Origin: Rhodococcus sp. BP22 | GTDB lineage: Bacteria; Actinomycetota; Actinomycetes; Mycobacteriales; Mycobacteriaceae | Assembly (NCBI RefSeq): GCF_014281965.1 | Contig: NZ_JACFTB010000004.1 | Span: 372,001-436,000 of the forward strand | Direction: 5' to 3' | Length of the DNA stretch: 64,000 bases | In this document: piece after piece, positions 48,965 through 58,737 of the stretch | Position numbering within the stretch: position 1 is the stretch's first letter | Layout of the letters: every line of letters begins with the position of its first letter | The notes under the pieces: model-generated | Database searches by the model: none | What the model saw: the letters and a program-made list of their open reading frames with translations, nothing else | Told to the model about the DNA's origin: nothing | Translations under genes and position numbers: made by a program

Positions 48965-50341
48965 TCACCCGATCCTTTGCCGCGAGCCGAGTATGCCCTG
49001 AGGTCTGACGACGAGGATGAGAATCAAGACGAGCAGGCCTCCGATGTATTTGAGATCGGGATTGATGAACATCGTCGACCACTGCACGAGCAGCCCCACG
49101 ATCACGCAGCCGAGGAGCGCCCCGTATGCGGTTCCGAGCCCGCCGAGGGTGATGCCGGCGAACATGAGGAGGAGCAGCTTGAAGCCCATCTCCCATTGCA
49201 CGCGACCGCCGAGTTCGGACAGTCCGAACAGGACGCCACCGAGAGCAGCGAGCCCGCCGCCCATGCACCAGACGAATGTCACGACGCGTTCGACATTGAT
49301 GCCCGACGACGCCGCGAGGTCGCGGTTGTCCGCGACGGCGCGCATCGCTTTGCCGATCCGAGTGCGTTGCAACATGAGCGCGACGCCGACGAGCACGACG
49401 ATGCTGATGATGATGCACGCCAGATTGACGTTGGTGATGGCGAACGGACCCCATTCGTTCTGGGTCTGAGCCTGGTAGTCGTCGAAGGGCTCGGCGCGGT
49501 CGGAGAAGAAGATGAGGATCAGGTACCGCAGCGCGATCGCAAGGCCGATGGACACCACAAGTTGTGCGATCAGACCGGTCTTGCGTTTTCGAAGTGGTCT
49601 CCAGATGGCCGCGTTGTTGAGCCATCCGATGGCGACGCCGACGATGACGGCCAGGATCGTGGCATAGATCAGTTGAATACCCATGCTGACGTTGAACACC
49701 CAGGCAGCTACGGCCCCGAGAGTGACCAGTTCACCGTGCGCGAAGTTGGTCAGGCCGGTGGTGCCGAAGATCAGACTCAGACCGACTGCGGCGAGGGCGA
49801 TTACGAGACCGAAACGGAAGCCGTCGACCGTAGTCCTGATGAATTTCTCGTAGAAGGGAAGCTCGTTGGAGGTGCGGGCTTCACCGAACGAAAAGATCAC
49901 GGTGTTCGTGCGTCCGGCCGCAATCTCGCGCTGCACTTCGCCCTGAACGCTGACCCCGTCGGGAAGCGTCTCGGAGTCGACCTCGAAAGTGTATGACCCT
50001 GGGGATAATTCGAGGGTCCAGCGGCCACCTTTCTCGGATGTCGTTCGAGCGACCTCGTCGCCGGTCGAATCGCGCGCCAGCACGTCGACGTCGGTCAGGC
50101 GTTCGCCACCGTTGTTGAGGCTGCCACTGACGGGGACGGCGTCGGCCGCAGGTGGTTGAGATATCGACGACGGTGGGGGAGTCGGCGTCGGTTCCTGGGC
50201 CAGCGCGGTGCCGCCGAACGTCACGGCGGCTATGGATCCGAGGATCGCCAGAAGGAGGGTTTGTTTGATGAAGTGAAGCGGGGTTCGGCTGCGATGCCGA
50301 AGTCGAATCTTCCTACGGGTCCATCGAACAATTGGGGCCAC
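48965..50341 (-). CDS. livH: Branched-chain-type ABC permease (LivH) with secreted N-terminal beta-domain
   Basis: 458 residues from GTG 50341, preceded by GGAGG six bases upstream. Residues 1-48 are a signal peptide with a long basic start and a possible cleavage after ALA. Residues 50-68 are Pro/Ser-rich. Residues about 69-150 form a carboxypeptidase-regulatory-like beta domain (DVDVLARDSTGDEVARTTSEKGGRW then LSPGSYTFEVDSE). The LivH permease follows from about residue 165 (LSLIFGTTGLTNFAHGELVTLGA). Ordinary LivH has about 290-310 residues, so the extra domain lies outside the membrane. Confidence 0.87.
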   Translation of the reverse strand: MAPIVRWTRRKIRLRHRSRTPLHFIKQTLLLAILGSIAAVTFGGTALAQEPTPTPPPSSISQPPAADAVPVSGSLNNGGERLTDVDVLARDSTGDEVARTTSEKGGRWTLELSPGSYTFEVDSETLPDGVSVQGEVQREIAAGRTNTVIFSFGEARTSNELPFYEKFIRTTVDGFRFGLVIALAAVGLSLIFGTTGLTNFAHGELVTLGAVAAWVFNVSMGIQLIYATILAVIVGVAIGWLNNAAIWRPLRKRKTGLIAQLVVSIGLAIALRYLILIFFSDRAEPFDDYQAQTQNEWGPFAITNVNLACIIISIVVLVGVALMLQRTRIGKAMRAVADNRDLAASSGINVERVVTFVWCMGGGLAALGGVLFGLSELGGRVQWEMGFKLLLLMFAGITLGGLGTAYGALLGCVIVGLLVQWSTMFINPDLKYIGGLLVLILILVVRPQGILGSRQRIG

Positions 50342-50544
50342 GCACGTCCTCCGGACGGTTGTCGGTTGAGCCTCGAGACCTCGGCTGCTGCAATTGTGGG
50401 ACTGTAACCGTTGAAAGCGCACGAAATCGGAGTCTTGAATTTCCGGAAAGTATCGTTTGTGTTTCGAACTACCCGGTCGGTGGTTCGGGCCGGGAGTCGC
50501 ATCCACTGACGCGGTGTCGGAGCTTCTACTTAGACTGGTCAACC

Positions 50545-53286
50545 GTGAGCCCCATAACCGAGCACAGCGCAGCATCGAAACCCTCGACCGGCAGTTCCGC
50601 CGACGGTGAGCAGCCGACGCTGTTGCTGATCGACGGTCATTCCATCGCCTTTCGCGCGTTCTTCGCGCTGCCCGTGGACAACTTCAAGACCACCAGCGGC
50701 CAGACCACCAACGCGGTGTACGGGTTCACCTCCATGCTGATCAACCTCCTTCGAGACGAGAAGCCGACGCATATCGCGGCGGCGTTCGATGTGTCTCGGC
50801 AAACGTTCCGGGCTGAGCGGTTCCCGGCCTACAAGGCGAACCGAAGTAAGACGCCCGACGAGTTCGCCGGTCAGGTGGACATCACCAAGGACGTCCTCGG
50901 TGCCATGGGTATCCCGGTGATGGCCGAAGCCGGATTCGAAGCAGACGACATCATCGCGACATTGGTGACTCAAGCGGAAGCGCTCGGCTATCGGATCCTC
51001 GTGGTGACGGGTGACCGAGACGCGCTGCAGCTCGTCACCGACAACGTCACTGTGCTGTATCCGAAGAAGGGTGTCTCCGAGCTCACTCGGTTCACCCCGG
51101 AAGAGGTCACCACCAAGTACGGACTCACACCGGCGCAGTACCCGGATTTTGCTGCGCTGCGCGGAGACCCGAGCGACAACCTGCCCGGTATCCCCGGTGT
51201 CGGCGAGAAGACGGCCACCAAGTGGATCGTGGAGTACGGCTCGCTGGAAGAGCTCGTCAACAACGTCGACAAGGTCAAGGGCAAGGTGGGTGACGCCCTG
51301 CGGGCCAACCTGTCCGGCGTGGTGCTCAACCGCGAACTCACCGAGATGGTGCGGGACGTTCCACTTCCGTATACGCCGGATCAGTTGGAGCTGGCGCCGT
51401 GGGATCGGGAGAAGATCCATGCGCTGTTCGACGATCTCGAGTTTCGAGTGTTGCGCGATCGGTTGTTCGACACCCTGTCCTCCACGGAACCCGAAGCCGA
51501 AGAAGGCTTCGACGTGCGTGGTGGCACCGTCCCGGTGGGTGAGCTCGCACAGTGGCTCGCGGTTCACGCCTCCACGGGCGAGCGTCACGGCCTCTCGGTC
51601 GTCGGCCCGAGACGACCGTTCGACAGCGATGCGGTGTCGATCGCGATTGCCGCATCCGACGGCGAAGGTGGCTTCGTCAATACCAGCTCTTTGGATCCAT
51701 CGGACGAGCAGGCACTGGCGGCATGGTTGGCCGATGCCGGTCAACCGAAAGCGCTCCACGAAGCAAAATGGGCAATCCACGCGTTGCGTGGTCGCGGTTG
51801 GACCTTGGGCGGCTTGACCAGCGACACTGCACTTGCCGCGTACCTTGTCCGCCCGGGTCAACGGACGTTCAACCTCGACGACCTGTCGCTGCGGTATCTC
51901 AAGCGCGAACTGCGCGTCGAGGATCCCGCCGAAGGCCAGCTTTCACTGCTCGATACCGAGGACGTCGCGGAAGCGGCTGTCGCAGAGGGCGAGATACTGC
52001 GGGCGCAAGCAATTCTGGATCTTGCTGCCGCACTGGACGACGAGTTGGCGGCGATCGAATCGAGTTCATTGCTCTCGGAGATGGAATTACCGCTTCTGTC
52101 CTTGCTCGCGGACCTCGAGGCGACCGGCATCGCTGTCGACGAGACGCATCTCGGTGAGCTGCAGAGCCAGTTCGCCGACAAGGTGAGCGAAGCCGCCAAT
52201 GCTGCCTACGAAGTCATCGGCAAGCAGATCAATCTCGGCTCCCCGAAACAGCTGCAAGTTGTGCTGTTCGACGAGCTCGAAATGCCGAAGACCAAAAAGA
52301 CCAAGACCGGTTACACCACCGATGCCGATGCGCTGCAAGGGTTGTTCGAGAAAACCCAGCATCCGTTCTTGAAGTTCCTGCTCGATCACCGTGATGCGAC
52401 ACGCATGAAGGTCACCGTGGACGGGTTACTCAAGTCGATCGCCGACGACGGACGAATCCACACCACGTTCAATCAGACCGTGGCAGCCACCGGCCGGTTG
52501 TCCTCAACCGATCCGAACCTGCAGAACATTCCAGTTCGAAACGAGGCCGGACGCCACATCAGAGACGGGTTCGTCGTGGGCGAGGGGTTCAGCACTCTCC
52601 TGACCGCTGACTACAGTCAGATCGAGATGCGAATCATGGCCCACGTGTCCGGCGACGCCGGCCTCATCGAGGCGTTCAACACCGGTGAAGACCTGCACAG
52701 TTTCGTAGGCTCGCGCGCGTTCGGCGTGCCCATCGAGGACGTCACCCCCGAACTACGCCGACGTGTGAAGGCCATGTCCTACGGACTTGCCTACGGACTC
52801 AGTGCTTTCGGCTTGGCCGCGCAGTTGAAGATTTCGACAGAAGAGGCCAAAGCGCAGATGGAGGCCTACTTCTCGAGATTCGGTGGGGTTCGGGACTACC
52901 TGCGAAACGCCGTCGAAGAGGCACGAAAGGTCGGATACACCTCGACTCTCTACGGCCGCAGGCGCTACCTACCCGACCTCAACAGTGACAACCGTCAACG
53001 TCGTGAGGTTGCCGAGCGCGCTGCGCTGAACGCGCCGATTCAGGGAACAGCAGCGGACATCATCAAGGTGGCGATGATCGACGTTCACAACTCTTTGGCG
53101 GAATCGGGGCTCCGATCACGAATGTTGTTGCAGGTGCACGACGAATTGGTCCTCGAAGTCGTCGAATCCGAGCGCGAGCAGATCGAGCACTTGGTTCGAG
53201 ACAAAATGTCCTCGGCCATCGAGCTTTCCGTTCCGCTCGAGGTGTCCGTCGGCACCGGAACGAGCTGGGACCAGGCCGCACACTAG
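50545..53286 (+). CDS. polA: DNA polymerase I
   Basis: 913 residues from GTG 50545. The N-terminal 5'-3' exonuclease has LLIDGHSIAFRAFFAL, ADDIIATL, TGDRDALQL and GVGEKTATKW. The middle domain lacks the DxE residues of an active proofreading exonuclease, as in mycobacteria. The polymerase domain has LTADYSQIEMRIMAH (motif A), RRRVKAMSYGLAYG (motif B) and LLQVHDELVLEV (motif C). It acts in repair and Okazaki-fragment maturation. A TAGACT (50531-50536) eight bases before the start suggests a very short leader. Confidence 0.96.
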   Translation: MSPITEHSAASKPSTGSSADGEQPTLLLIDGHSIAFRAFFALPVDNFKTTSGQTTNAVYGFTSMLINLLRDEKPTHIAAAFDVSRQTFRAERFPAYKANRSKTPDEFAGQVDITKDVLGAMGIPVMAEAGFEADDIIATLVTQAEALGYRILVVTGDRDALQLVTDNVTVLYPKKGVSELTRFTPEEVTTKYGLTPAQYPDFAALRGDPSDNLPGIPGVGEKTATKWIVEYGSLEELVNNVDKVKGKVGDALRANLSGVVLNRELTEMVRDVPLPYTPDQLELAPWDREKIHALFDDLEFRVLRDRLFDTLSSTEPEAEEGFDVRGGTVPVGELAQWLAVHASTGERHGLSVVGPRRPFDSDAVSIAIAASDGEGGFVNTSSLDPSDEQALAAWLADAGQPKALHEAKWAIHALRGRGWTLGGLTSDTALAAYLVRPGQRTFNLDDLSLRYLKRELRVEDPAEGQLSLLDTEDVAEAAVAEGEILRAQAILDLAAALDDELAAIESSSLLSEMELPLLSLLADLEATGIAVDETHLGELQSQFADKVSEAANAAYEVIGKQINLGSPKQLQVVLFDELEMPKTKKTKTGYTTDADALQGLFEKTQHPFLKFLLDHRDATRMKVTVDGLLKSIADDGRIHTTFNQTVAATGRLSSTDPNLQNIPVRNEAGRHIRDGFVVGEGFSTLLTADYSQIEMRIMAHVSGDAGLIEAFNTGEDLHSFVGSRAFGVPIEDVTPELRRRVKAMSYGLAYGLSAFGLAAQLKISTEEAKAQMEAYFSRFGGVRDYLRNAVEEARKVGYTSTLYGRRRYLPDLNSDNRQRREVAERAALNAPIQGTAADIIKVAMIDVHNSLAESGLRSRMLLQVHDELVLEVVESEREQIEHLVRDKMSSAIELSVPLEVSVGTGTSWDQAAH

Positions 53287-53306
53287 ACAGTCGCCTGTAT
53301 GCAGAG

Positions 53307-53346
53307 AACAAGAAAGCCGGTCGCATATGCGACCGGCTTTCTTGTT
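53307..53346. terminator. Perfect 40-bp palindrome between polA and trxA
   Basis: Twenty-base arms (53307-53326 and 53327-53346) are perfectly complementary, centred on CATATG, with AACAAGAAAG on the left and CTTTCTTGTT on the right. The G/C core is flanked by A-runs on one side and T-runs on the other, so it works as an intrinsic terminator in both directions for the convergent polA and thioredoxin genes. Confidence 0.85.
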
Positions 53347-53360
53347 CGTTCAGGCCTGAA

Positions 53361-53738
53361 TTATTCGGCTGGAGCGTCGGCTTTCTGCTCTTCGATCTGT
53401 GCCTTCACCACGTCCATGTCGAGTGCCTTGATCTGTACTACCAGATCTTCCAGTGCTGCCGCAGGCAGTGCACCCGGCTGCGCGAACACGAGAATTCCCT
53501 CGCGGAACGCCATGATCGTGGGAATCGACTTGATGTTGGCAGCGGCGGCGAGTCCCTGCTCTGCTTCCGTATCCACCTTGGCATGCACCACGTCTGGATG
53601 CTCCTCGGAGGACTTCTCGAATGTCGGTGCGAACTGGCGACACGGGCCGCACCAGGACGCCCAGAAGTCGACGAGGACCACGTCGTTGCCTCCGACGATG
53701 TCGTCGAAGTTCTGCTGAGTCAATGTCTGTGTAGCCAC
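53361..53738 (-). CDS. trxA: Thioredoxin
   Basis: 125-residue thioredoxin with the redox motif WCGPC (C30, C33) in VDFWASWCGPCRQFAP and the cis-proline in IKSIPTIMAF. It has a C-terminal extension of about 15 residues (VVKAQIEEQKADAPAE). It reduces protein disulphides in the cytoplasm and could serve the BCP-type peroxiredoxin. It converges on polA across the palindromic terminator. Confidence 0.95.
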   Translation of the reverse strand: MATQTLTQQNFDDIVGGNDVVLVDFWASWCGPCRQFAPTFEKSSEEHPDVVHAKVDTEAEQGLAAAANIKSIPTIMAFREGILVFAQPGALPAAALEDLVVQIKALDMDVVKAQIEEQKADAPAE

Positions 53739-53830
53739 GCCTGCCCTCTCATCGGTTTTTTCGTTCTCTAAAGTCCCTCAACGCAACACTGTGCCGAAAG
53801 CTTCCCGACCCCGCAGGCTGCGCCCAAAAG

Positions 53831-54829
53831 TCAAGCCGGTTGCGGTGACGCGCGGAACGTTCGACGATAAGAATTGGGTGTCGTGCACCGCACACGCACG
53901 AAATGCTGACGCATCACCGCTGCGTTGCCGAACCCGACACGTTCGGAGATGACATCCATCGACAGATCCGAATCTTCGAGCAGGTGCTGAGCCGCCAGAA
54001 CACGTTGGTCGTTGAGCCACCGGGCGGGAGTAGTCCCGGTCTCGGCTTGAAACCGGCGCGCGAAAGTCCGGGCGGACATGTTGACCCGCGCAGACAGTTT
54101 CTGCACCGATAGGTCGTCGCCGAGGTTCTCCGTCATCCAGTCCAGCAGCGGAGCAAGCGTGTCGATCTCGGTAGTGGGCAGCGGAGTGGTGACGAACTGG
54201 GCCTGCCCACCGTCGCGGTGCGGTGGCACGACCATGCGTCGAGCTATCCCGTTGGCAACCTTGCTGCCCTGCTCTTTGCGAACGATGTGCAGGCACAAGT
54301 CGATTCCGGCTGCAGTGCCTGCGCTGGTGAAAACATTGCCGTCGCCCACATAGAGAACGTCCCGGTCGACCTCGGCAAGCGGATACTCGGCGGCAAGCCT
54401 GGCCGAGGTGCGCCAATGCGTCGTACATCTTCGTCCGTCGAGAAGCCCAGCCTTGCCGAGCACGAATGCGCCGTTGCAGAGGCTGGCGACGCTGGCACCG
54501 CGTGCAACCGCGGCACGCAACTTGACGAGCAGCGGCTCGATCGAGGCGTCGTACTCGCTGGTGCACAGGTAGCTGCCGTCCTCCGACGGGTAGGTGCCCC
54601 CAGCCGGAACGACGATCAGATCGGCCTCGTCGAGCTGTGACAGGTCGTGGGGAACATCGATGGTGAAGCCGAAACGGGTCCGGATGGGTTCGGCTACACC
54701 GGCAATGATCGAGAAGTCGTAAGTAGGTAGACCCTCGTCGGATCTGTCGAAGCCGAAGACCTCGCATGCCACTCCGAGTTCGAACTGCTCGGTCAGCGGC
54801 AGGAGTGGTACGACTACTCGTTTCAGCAC
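53831..54829 (-). CDS. GlxA-type AraC regulator with DJ-1/PfpI domain
   Basis: 332 residues from GTG 54829 (start uncertain, no clear ribosome-binding site). Residues 1-185 are a DJ-1/PfpI-like domain with the nucleophile-elbow cysteine in SVASLCNGAFVLGKAGLLDGRR. The C-terminal AraC domain has two helix-turn-helix units (SVQKLSARVNMSARTFARRFQAETGTTPARWL and MDVISERVGFGNAAVMRQHF). Such regulators control amine, amino-acid or aldehyde metabolism. The target is unknown. Confidence 0.87.
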   Translation of the reverse strand: MLKRVVVPLLPLTEQFELGVACEVFGFDRSDEGLPTYDFSIIAGVAEPIRTRFGFTIDVPHDLSQLDEADLIVVPAGGTYPSEDGSYLCTSEYDASIEPLLVKLRAAVARGASVASLCNGAFVLGKAGLLDGRRCTTHWRTSARLAAEYPLAEVDRDVLYVGDGNVFTSAGTAAGIDLCLHIVRKEQGSKVANGIARRMVVPPHRDGGQAQFVTTPLPTTEIDTLAPLLDWMTENLGDDLSVQKLSARVNMSARTFARRFQAETGTTPARWLNDQRVLAAQHLLEDSDLSMDVISERVGFGNAAVMRQHFVRVRCTTPNSYRRTFRASPQPA

Positions 54830-54911
54830 GAAACCAAGTATGGCAGAAAACCGAGGTAACGTGTCATAACCGCCACTGTTGTACGAGATCGCGTGGCAGC
54901 AGGCTTGCCGC

Positions 54912-55028
54912 ATGACCATTGCACTGCTCATCCTGGCTGTTCTGGCGGTGATCCACGGGGCGATATCCTTCGGATACTCTCCCGACACACACCGGGAGGA
55001 GAGCCAATTCGGTGACTACCGGTTCTGA
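54912..55028 (+). CDS. Small single-helix membrane protein
   Basis: 38 residues with an N-terminal hydrophobic helix (MTIALLILAVLAVIHGAISFGY) and a charged tail (SPDTHREESQFGDYRF). It is divergent from the GlxA-type regulator and its last bases overlap the end of the RNA ligase-like gene. The ribosome-binding site is weak. The amino-acid pattern is plausible for a membrane micropeptide, but the frame is short. Confidence 0.45.
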   Translation: MTIALLILAVLAVIHGAISFGYSPDTHREESQFGDYRF

Positions 55029-55540
55029 CGGACGATCCACTCGCGCTTCTCTTCGCCGTCCCATCGTCTCAACGCCGACGTGGTCCCGACGAGATCGGGC
55101 TGCGCAGAATCGAGACGGAGCAGAGCCTCGGCCAGTTCGATGCGAGTCATACGTCGTGCGAGCGTGACGTGCGGAGTCCATTTTCCTGGTGCGGTATGCG
55201 AACGAGAACCGTCCGCATCGCCTACCACCTCTGATGCGCGCGCGTGAAGATCGATGAGTCTCCGCGAGGGCACGACCAGTCGAGCCAACGTCGCGTGTCT
55301 GCCACGGAAGACCACGAATGCACCAAGTCTGACGGGCATGTCGACCAGAAGGTATTCGTCGTGCACCCGGGTGTCGAACTCGTTCATCTCGTCGGCAACC
55401 GACAACGTGATGTGTGGACGATTCGAGATGCCCTTGTGCCTGCCTTGGCTGGGTAGGTCTGCGTCGAGCAGCAGTTGCCATTCCCGCCTGACAGCAGCGT
55501 CGAGCGTGTCGTCGAGGAGCAATTCCAATGACTGGACCAT
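55016..55540 (-). CDS. 2'-5' RNA ligase / cyclic phosphodiesterase-family protein
   Basis: 174-residue 2H-phosphoesterase fold with the two H-x-T-x motifs RPHITLS (near residue 42) and TPHVTLA (near residue 123). Family members open cyclic phosphodiesters or join RNA ends. The biological substrate in actinobacteria is not known. It is divergent from the isopropylmalate-type dehydrogenase gene with eight bases between starts, so promoters overlap the coding regions. Confidence 0.87.
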   Translation of the reverse strand: MVQSLELLLDDTLDAAVRREWQLLLDADLPSQGRHKGISNRPHITLSVADEMNEFDTRVHDEYLLVDMPVRLGAFVVFRGRHATLARLVVPSRRLIDLHARASEVVGDADGSRSHTAPGKWTPHVTLARRMTRIELAEALLRLDSAQPDLVGTTSALRRWDGEEKREWIVRQNR

Positions 55541-55548
55541 AGTGAGTC

Positions 55549-56649
55549 ATGATGTCTCACATGGCGCACGAAGAGGCTCGGACACTGCGAATCGGGTCGA
55601 TGCTCGGCGACGGGATCGGCCACGAGATCGTGCCTGCCGCGATGCGCGTCGTCGACGCCGCAGTGGGCGCGGAGACGTCGCTGCGGGTCGAGTGGGTCGA
55701 ACTACCTCTCGGACGTGAGGCGATCGACTCGCACGGAACACCGATACCGGACTCGACACTCGAAGAGTTGGCGTCACTGGACTCGTGGATTCTCGGGCCG
55801 CACGACAGTGCGTCCTACCCGGAGCCCTTTCGTTCGCGGCTCACGCCCGGTGGTGTGGTGCGCAAAAAGTTCGATCTGTTCGCCAATATCCGTCCTGCGC
55901 GTGCGTACCCGGACGTTCGGGCGCTGTCACCGGAGATGGACCTCGTCGTTGTCCGCGAAAACACCGAAGGCTTCTACGCCGACCGAAACATGTTCCTCGG
56001 TAGCGGGGAGTTCATGCCGACACCCGACGTTGCACTCGCCGTCGGAGTCTTCACCCGTACCGCCTGCGAACGGATTGCGCGCGAGGCTTTCGCGTTGGCG
56101 CGCACGCGCCGCAAGCACGTCACCATCGTGCACAAGACGAATGTTCTGTCGATGACGACGGGTCTGTTTCGCGATGCCTGCCGAACCGTCGCCGAGGACT
56201 TTCCGGATGTCACCGTAGACGAGGAACACATCGACGCCCTGGCCGCTCACCTCGTCAGGCGGGGTGGCGATTTCGACGTGATCGTCGCCGAGAACATGTT
56301 CGGTGACATTCTTTCCGATCTTGCCGGAGAGCTGTCCGGGTCCCTGGGAATGGCGCCGTCACTCAATTCCTCGGAGTCCAAAGCAATGGCCCAAGCCGCC
56401 CACGGCTCGGCTCCGGACATCGCAGGCAAAAACGTTGCGAATCCGACCGCGTTGTTTCTCTCGTCCGCGATGCTGCTCGATTGGCTCGGCGATCACAGCG
56501 GCGACAATCGGCTTCGTCATGCCGCCAAGCGCATCCGACATGCGGTAGAGGGCACCCTCGGCTCCGGCGTAGCTACGGCAGATCTCGGCGGCAGGGCATC
56601 GACGAGCGAGTTCACCGAGACTGTAGTCGCCAGAACCTTGCGTGTCTGA
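55549..56649 (+). CDS. Isocitrate/isopropylmalate dehydrogenase-family enzyme
   Basis: 366-residue beta-decarboxylating dehydrogenase. The substrate/metal residues are visible in RENTEGFYAD, VHKTNVL and DVIVAENMFGDILSDLAGEL, and the adenosine site in AAHGSAPDIAGKNVANPTA. The neighbours are not leucine genes, so it may act on tartrate, homoisocitrate or another malate derivative. NAD is likely, since no NADP-specific pocket is obvious. Two near ATGs (55549, 55552) are equivalent starts. Confidence 0.88.
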   Translation: MMSHMAHEEARTLRIGSMLGDGIGHEIVPAAMRVVDAAVGAETSLRVEWVELPLGREAIDSHGTPIPDSTLEELASLDSWILGPHDSASYPEPFRSRLTPGGVVRKKFDLFANIRPARAYPDVRALSPEMDLVVVRENTEGFYADRNMFLGSGEFMPTPDVALAVGVFTRTACERIAREAFALARTRRKHVTIVHKTNVLSMTTGLFRDACRTVAEDFPDVTVDEEHIDALAAHLVRRGGDFDVIVAENMFGDILSDLAGELSGSLGMAPSLNSSESKAMAQAAHGSAPDIAGKNVANPTALFLSSAMLLDWLGDHSGDNRLRHAAKRIRHAVEGTLGSGVATADLGGRASTSEFTETVVARTLRV

Positions 56650-56813
56650 GCGACGCACAAGAGAATATGGCCGACGGAAACGACGCCGTACGCTCGAACC
56701 CCGCGTTACTGTTCGATTACCTGCGCTACACAGGTGACAGCTGTCGTCTAAGTTCGTATCTCTGGCAACATCGCACGCCGCGATGTCCTGTTTCGATTTC
56801 TGGAGGCATTCTC

Positions 56814-57728
56814 TTGTTTGCACGCTCGTATTCGAGGCCCGCGCGAATCATTCTGGCGCTCAGCGGCGCCGGGGCTCTTCTGCTGACGGCATGCGCTCAG
56901 AACACCGAGGACGGAGGCGCTCCGGCCGCCGACGAGAAGACAGCGGTGGAGATCAGCGAGGTGGCCGAAGTTGCCGCAACGCTCCCGCAGAAGAACCAGG
57001 ACTCCGGCACGTTGGTCGTCGGCGTCAACGTTCCTTACTCGCCCAACGAGTTCAAGGACGCCTCCGGCAAAATCATCGGATTCGATGTCGACCTGATGGA
57101 TGCCGTCGCAGGTGTTCTGGGAGTAACCGCCCAGTACGAGGAGGCCGACTTCGATCGGATCATTCCGTCGGTGCAGGCCGGAACCTACGACTTGGGTATG
57201 TCGTCGTTCACCGACACGAAGGAACGTGAAAACTCGGTCGACTTCACGACGTACTTCAACGCCGGCACTCAGTGGGCGCAGCAAGCGGGTGGCAAGGTCG
57301 ACCCCACCGACGCATGCGGTCTCAAGGTGGCAGTCCAGACGACGACGATTCAAGACCAAGAAGAAGTTCCCGGCAAGAGCGCAGCGTGCGTCGCAGCGGG
57401 GAAGCCCGCCATCGACATTCTGAAGTTCGACAGCCAGGACGACGCGGCCAATGCTCTCGTTCTCGGACGGGTCGACGCCATGTCCGCGGACTCGCCGGTG
57501 ACTGCCTACGCAATCAAGCAGACCGGTGACAAGCTCGAAGCTGCGGGTGAGGTCTTCGACTCCGCTCCGTACGGCTACCCGGTTGCCAAGGGATCGCCGC
57601 TGGCCGCGTCGTTGCAGCAGGCTGTGCAATACCTGATCGACAACGGTCAGTACCAGACCATTGCCGAGAACTGGGGCGTCGAAGCCGGCGTGATCAAGGA
57701 AGCAAAGATCAACGGCGCAGTCAGCTGA
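56814..57728 (+). CDS. Amino-acid ABC transporter binding lipoprotein (family 3)
   Basis: 304 residues from TTG 56814, with GGAGG seven bases upstream. The lipobox LLTAC gives lipidated C27. The mature domain has LVVGVNVPYSPNEFKDASGKIIGFDVDLMDAVAGVLG and DRIIPSVQAGTYDLGMSSFTDTKERENSVDF, typical of glutamine/glutamate/polar amino-acid binding proteins. It is followed by its permease and ATPase, making a complete importer. Confidence 0.9.
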   Translation: MFARSYSRPARIILALSGAGALLLTACAQNTEDGGAPAADEKTAVEISEVAEVAATLPQKNQDSGTLVVGVNVPYSPNEFKDASGKIIGFDVDLMDAVAGVLGVTAQYEEADFDRIIPSVQAGTYDLGMSSFTDTKERENSVDFTTYFNAGTQWAQQAGGKVDPTDACGLKVAVQTTTIQDQEEVPGKSAACVAAGKPAIDILKFDSQDDAANALVLGRVDAMSADSPVTAYAIKQTGDKLEAAGEVFDSAPYGYPVAKGSPLAASLQQAVQYLIDNGQYQTIAENWGVEAGVIKEAKINGAVS

Positions 57729-57768
57729 TGTCGATATCGATCCAGATTCGTGGGGGAGGGGGCGCCGA

Positions 57769-58737
57769 GTGTCCACCTCTGCGGTGAATCCCTCCGAACA
57801 CAGCGAGGGAGCCGATCAGGTACCCATCAAGGCCATTCCGTTGCGGCATCCGGGTAGGTGGGTAGCTGCACTGGTCGTGATTGTCTTGTTTGCACTGTTC
57901 GCTTACGGAGCAGCGACAAATCCAGCTTTTGCTTGGGACACGTACGGCCGCTACCTGTTCGACTCGAGGATCGGCACAGGTGTCGGTTTGACGGTGCAAC
58001 TCACCGTGTACTCGATGATCATCGCTGTCGTGCTGGGCGTCGTGGTGGCCGTGATGCGGTTGTCGCCGAACCCGGTTCTTCGAAGCGCCGCGTGGGTCTA
58101 TCTGTGGGTCTTTCGTGGAACTCCGATCTACGTCCAGCTCGTGTTCTGGGGCCTCCTTCCATCGATCTACAAGGAGGTGGCGCTGGGAATACCGTTCAGC
58201 GTGCAGTTCGCCACGTTCAACCTGCAGACGCTGAGTAACGCATTTGTGTTCGCAGTCATCGGCTTGGCCTTGAACGAGGCCGCCTACATGGCCGAGATCG
58301 TCCGCGCGGGTGTCAACTCCGTTGGTGAAGGACAGGTTGAGGCATCGACGGCGCTCGGGATGTCCTGGTCGCAGACGATGCGCCGAACTGTGCTGCCGCA
58401 GGCGATGCGTGTGATCATTCCGCCGACCGGCAACGAATTGATCAGCTTGCTCAAGACCACCTCGCTCGTCGTAGCCGTCCCGTTCAGCGGTGACCTCTAC
58501 GGCCGCGCACGGGATATCTCTGGCGCGAACTTCGAGCCGGTTCCGTTACTCCTGGTGGCATCGACCTGGTATCTCGTCATCACGAGTGTGCTGATGGTTG
58601 GTCAGTATTTTCTCGAGCGTCACTATTCGAAGGGCGTGTCGCGAACCTTGACGAATCGTCAACTGCAGGCTCTCGCCGATGCCCAGGGCGGCAAGCCACT
58701 GATGGCGCCGCGTTCCTCCGAGGGTGGTGCGATGTGA
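57769..58737 (+). CDS. Amino-acid ABC transporter permease
   Basis: 322-residue permease of the HisM/GlnP type. Four to five hydrophobic segments follow a 40-residue cytoplasmic start. The inner-membrane signature [54 protein letters not shown] is complete. A single permease suggests a homodimer. It overlaps the ATPase gene (GTG 58734) by four bases. Confidence 0.92.
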   Translation: MSTSAVNPSEHSEGADQVPIKAIPLRHPGRWVAALVVIVLFALFAYGAATNPAFAWDTYGRYLFDSRIGTGVGLTVQLTVYSMIIAVVLGVVVAVMRLSPNPVLRSAAWVYLWVFRGTPIYVQLVFWGLLPSIYKEVALGIPFSVQFATFNLQTLSNAFVFAVIGLALNEAAYMAEIVRAGVNSVGEGQVEASTALGMSWSQTMRRTVLPQAMRVIIPPTGNELISLLKTTSLVVAVPFSGDLYGRARDISGANFEPVPLLLVASTWYLVITSVLMVGQYFLERHYSKGVSRTLTNRQLQALADAQGGKPLMAPRSSEGGAM

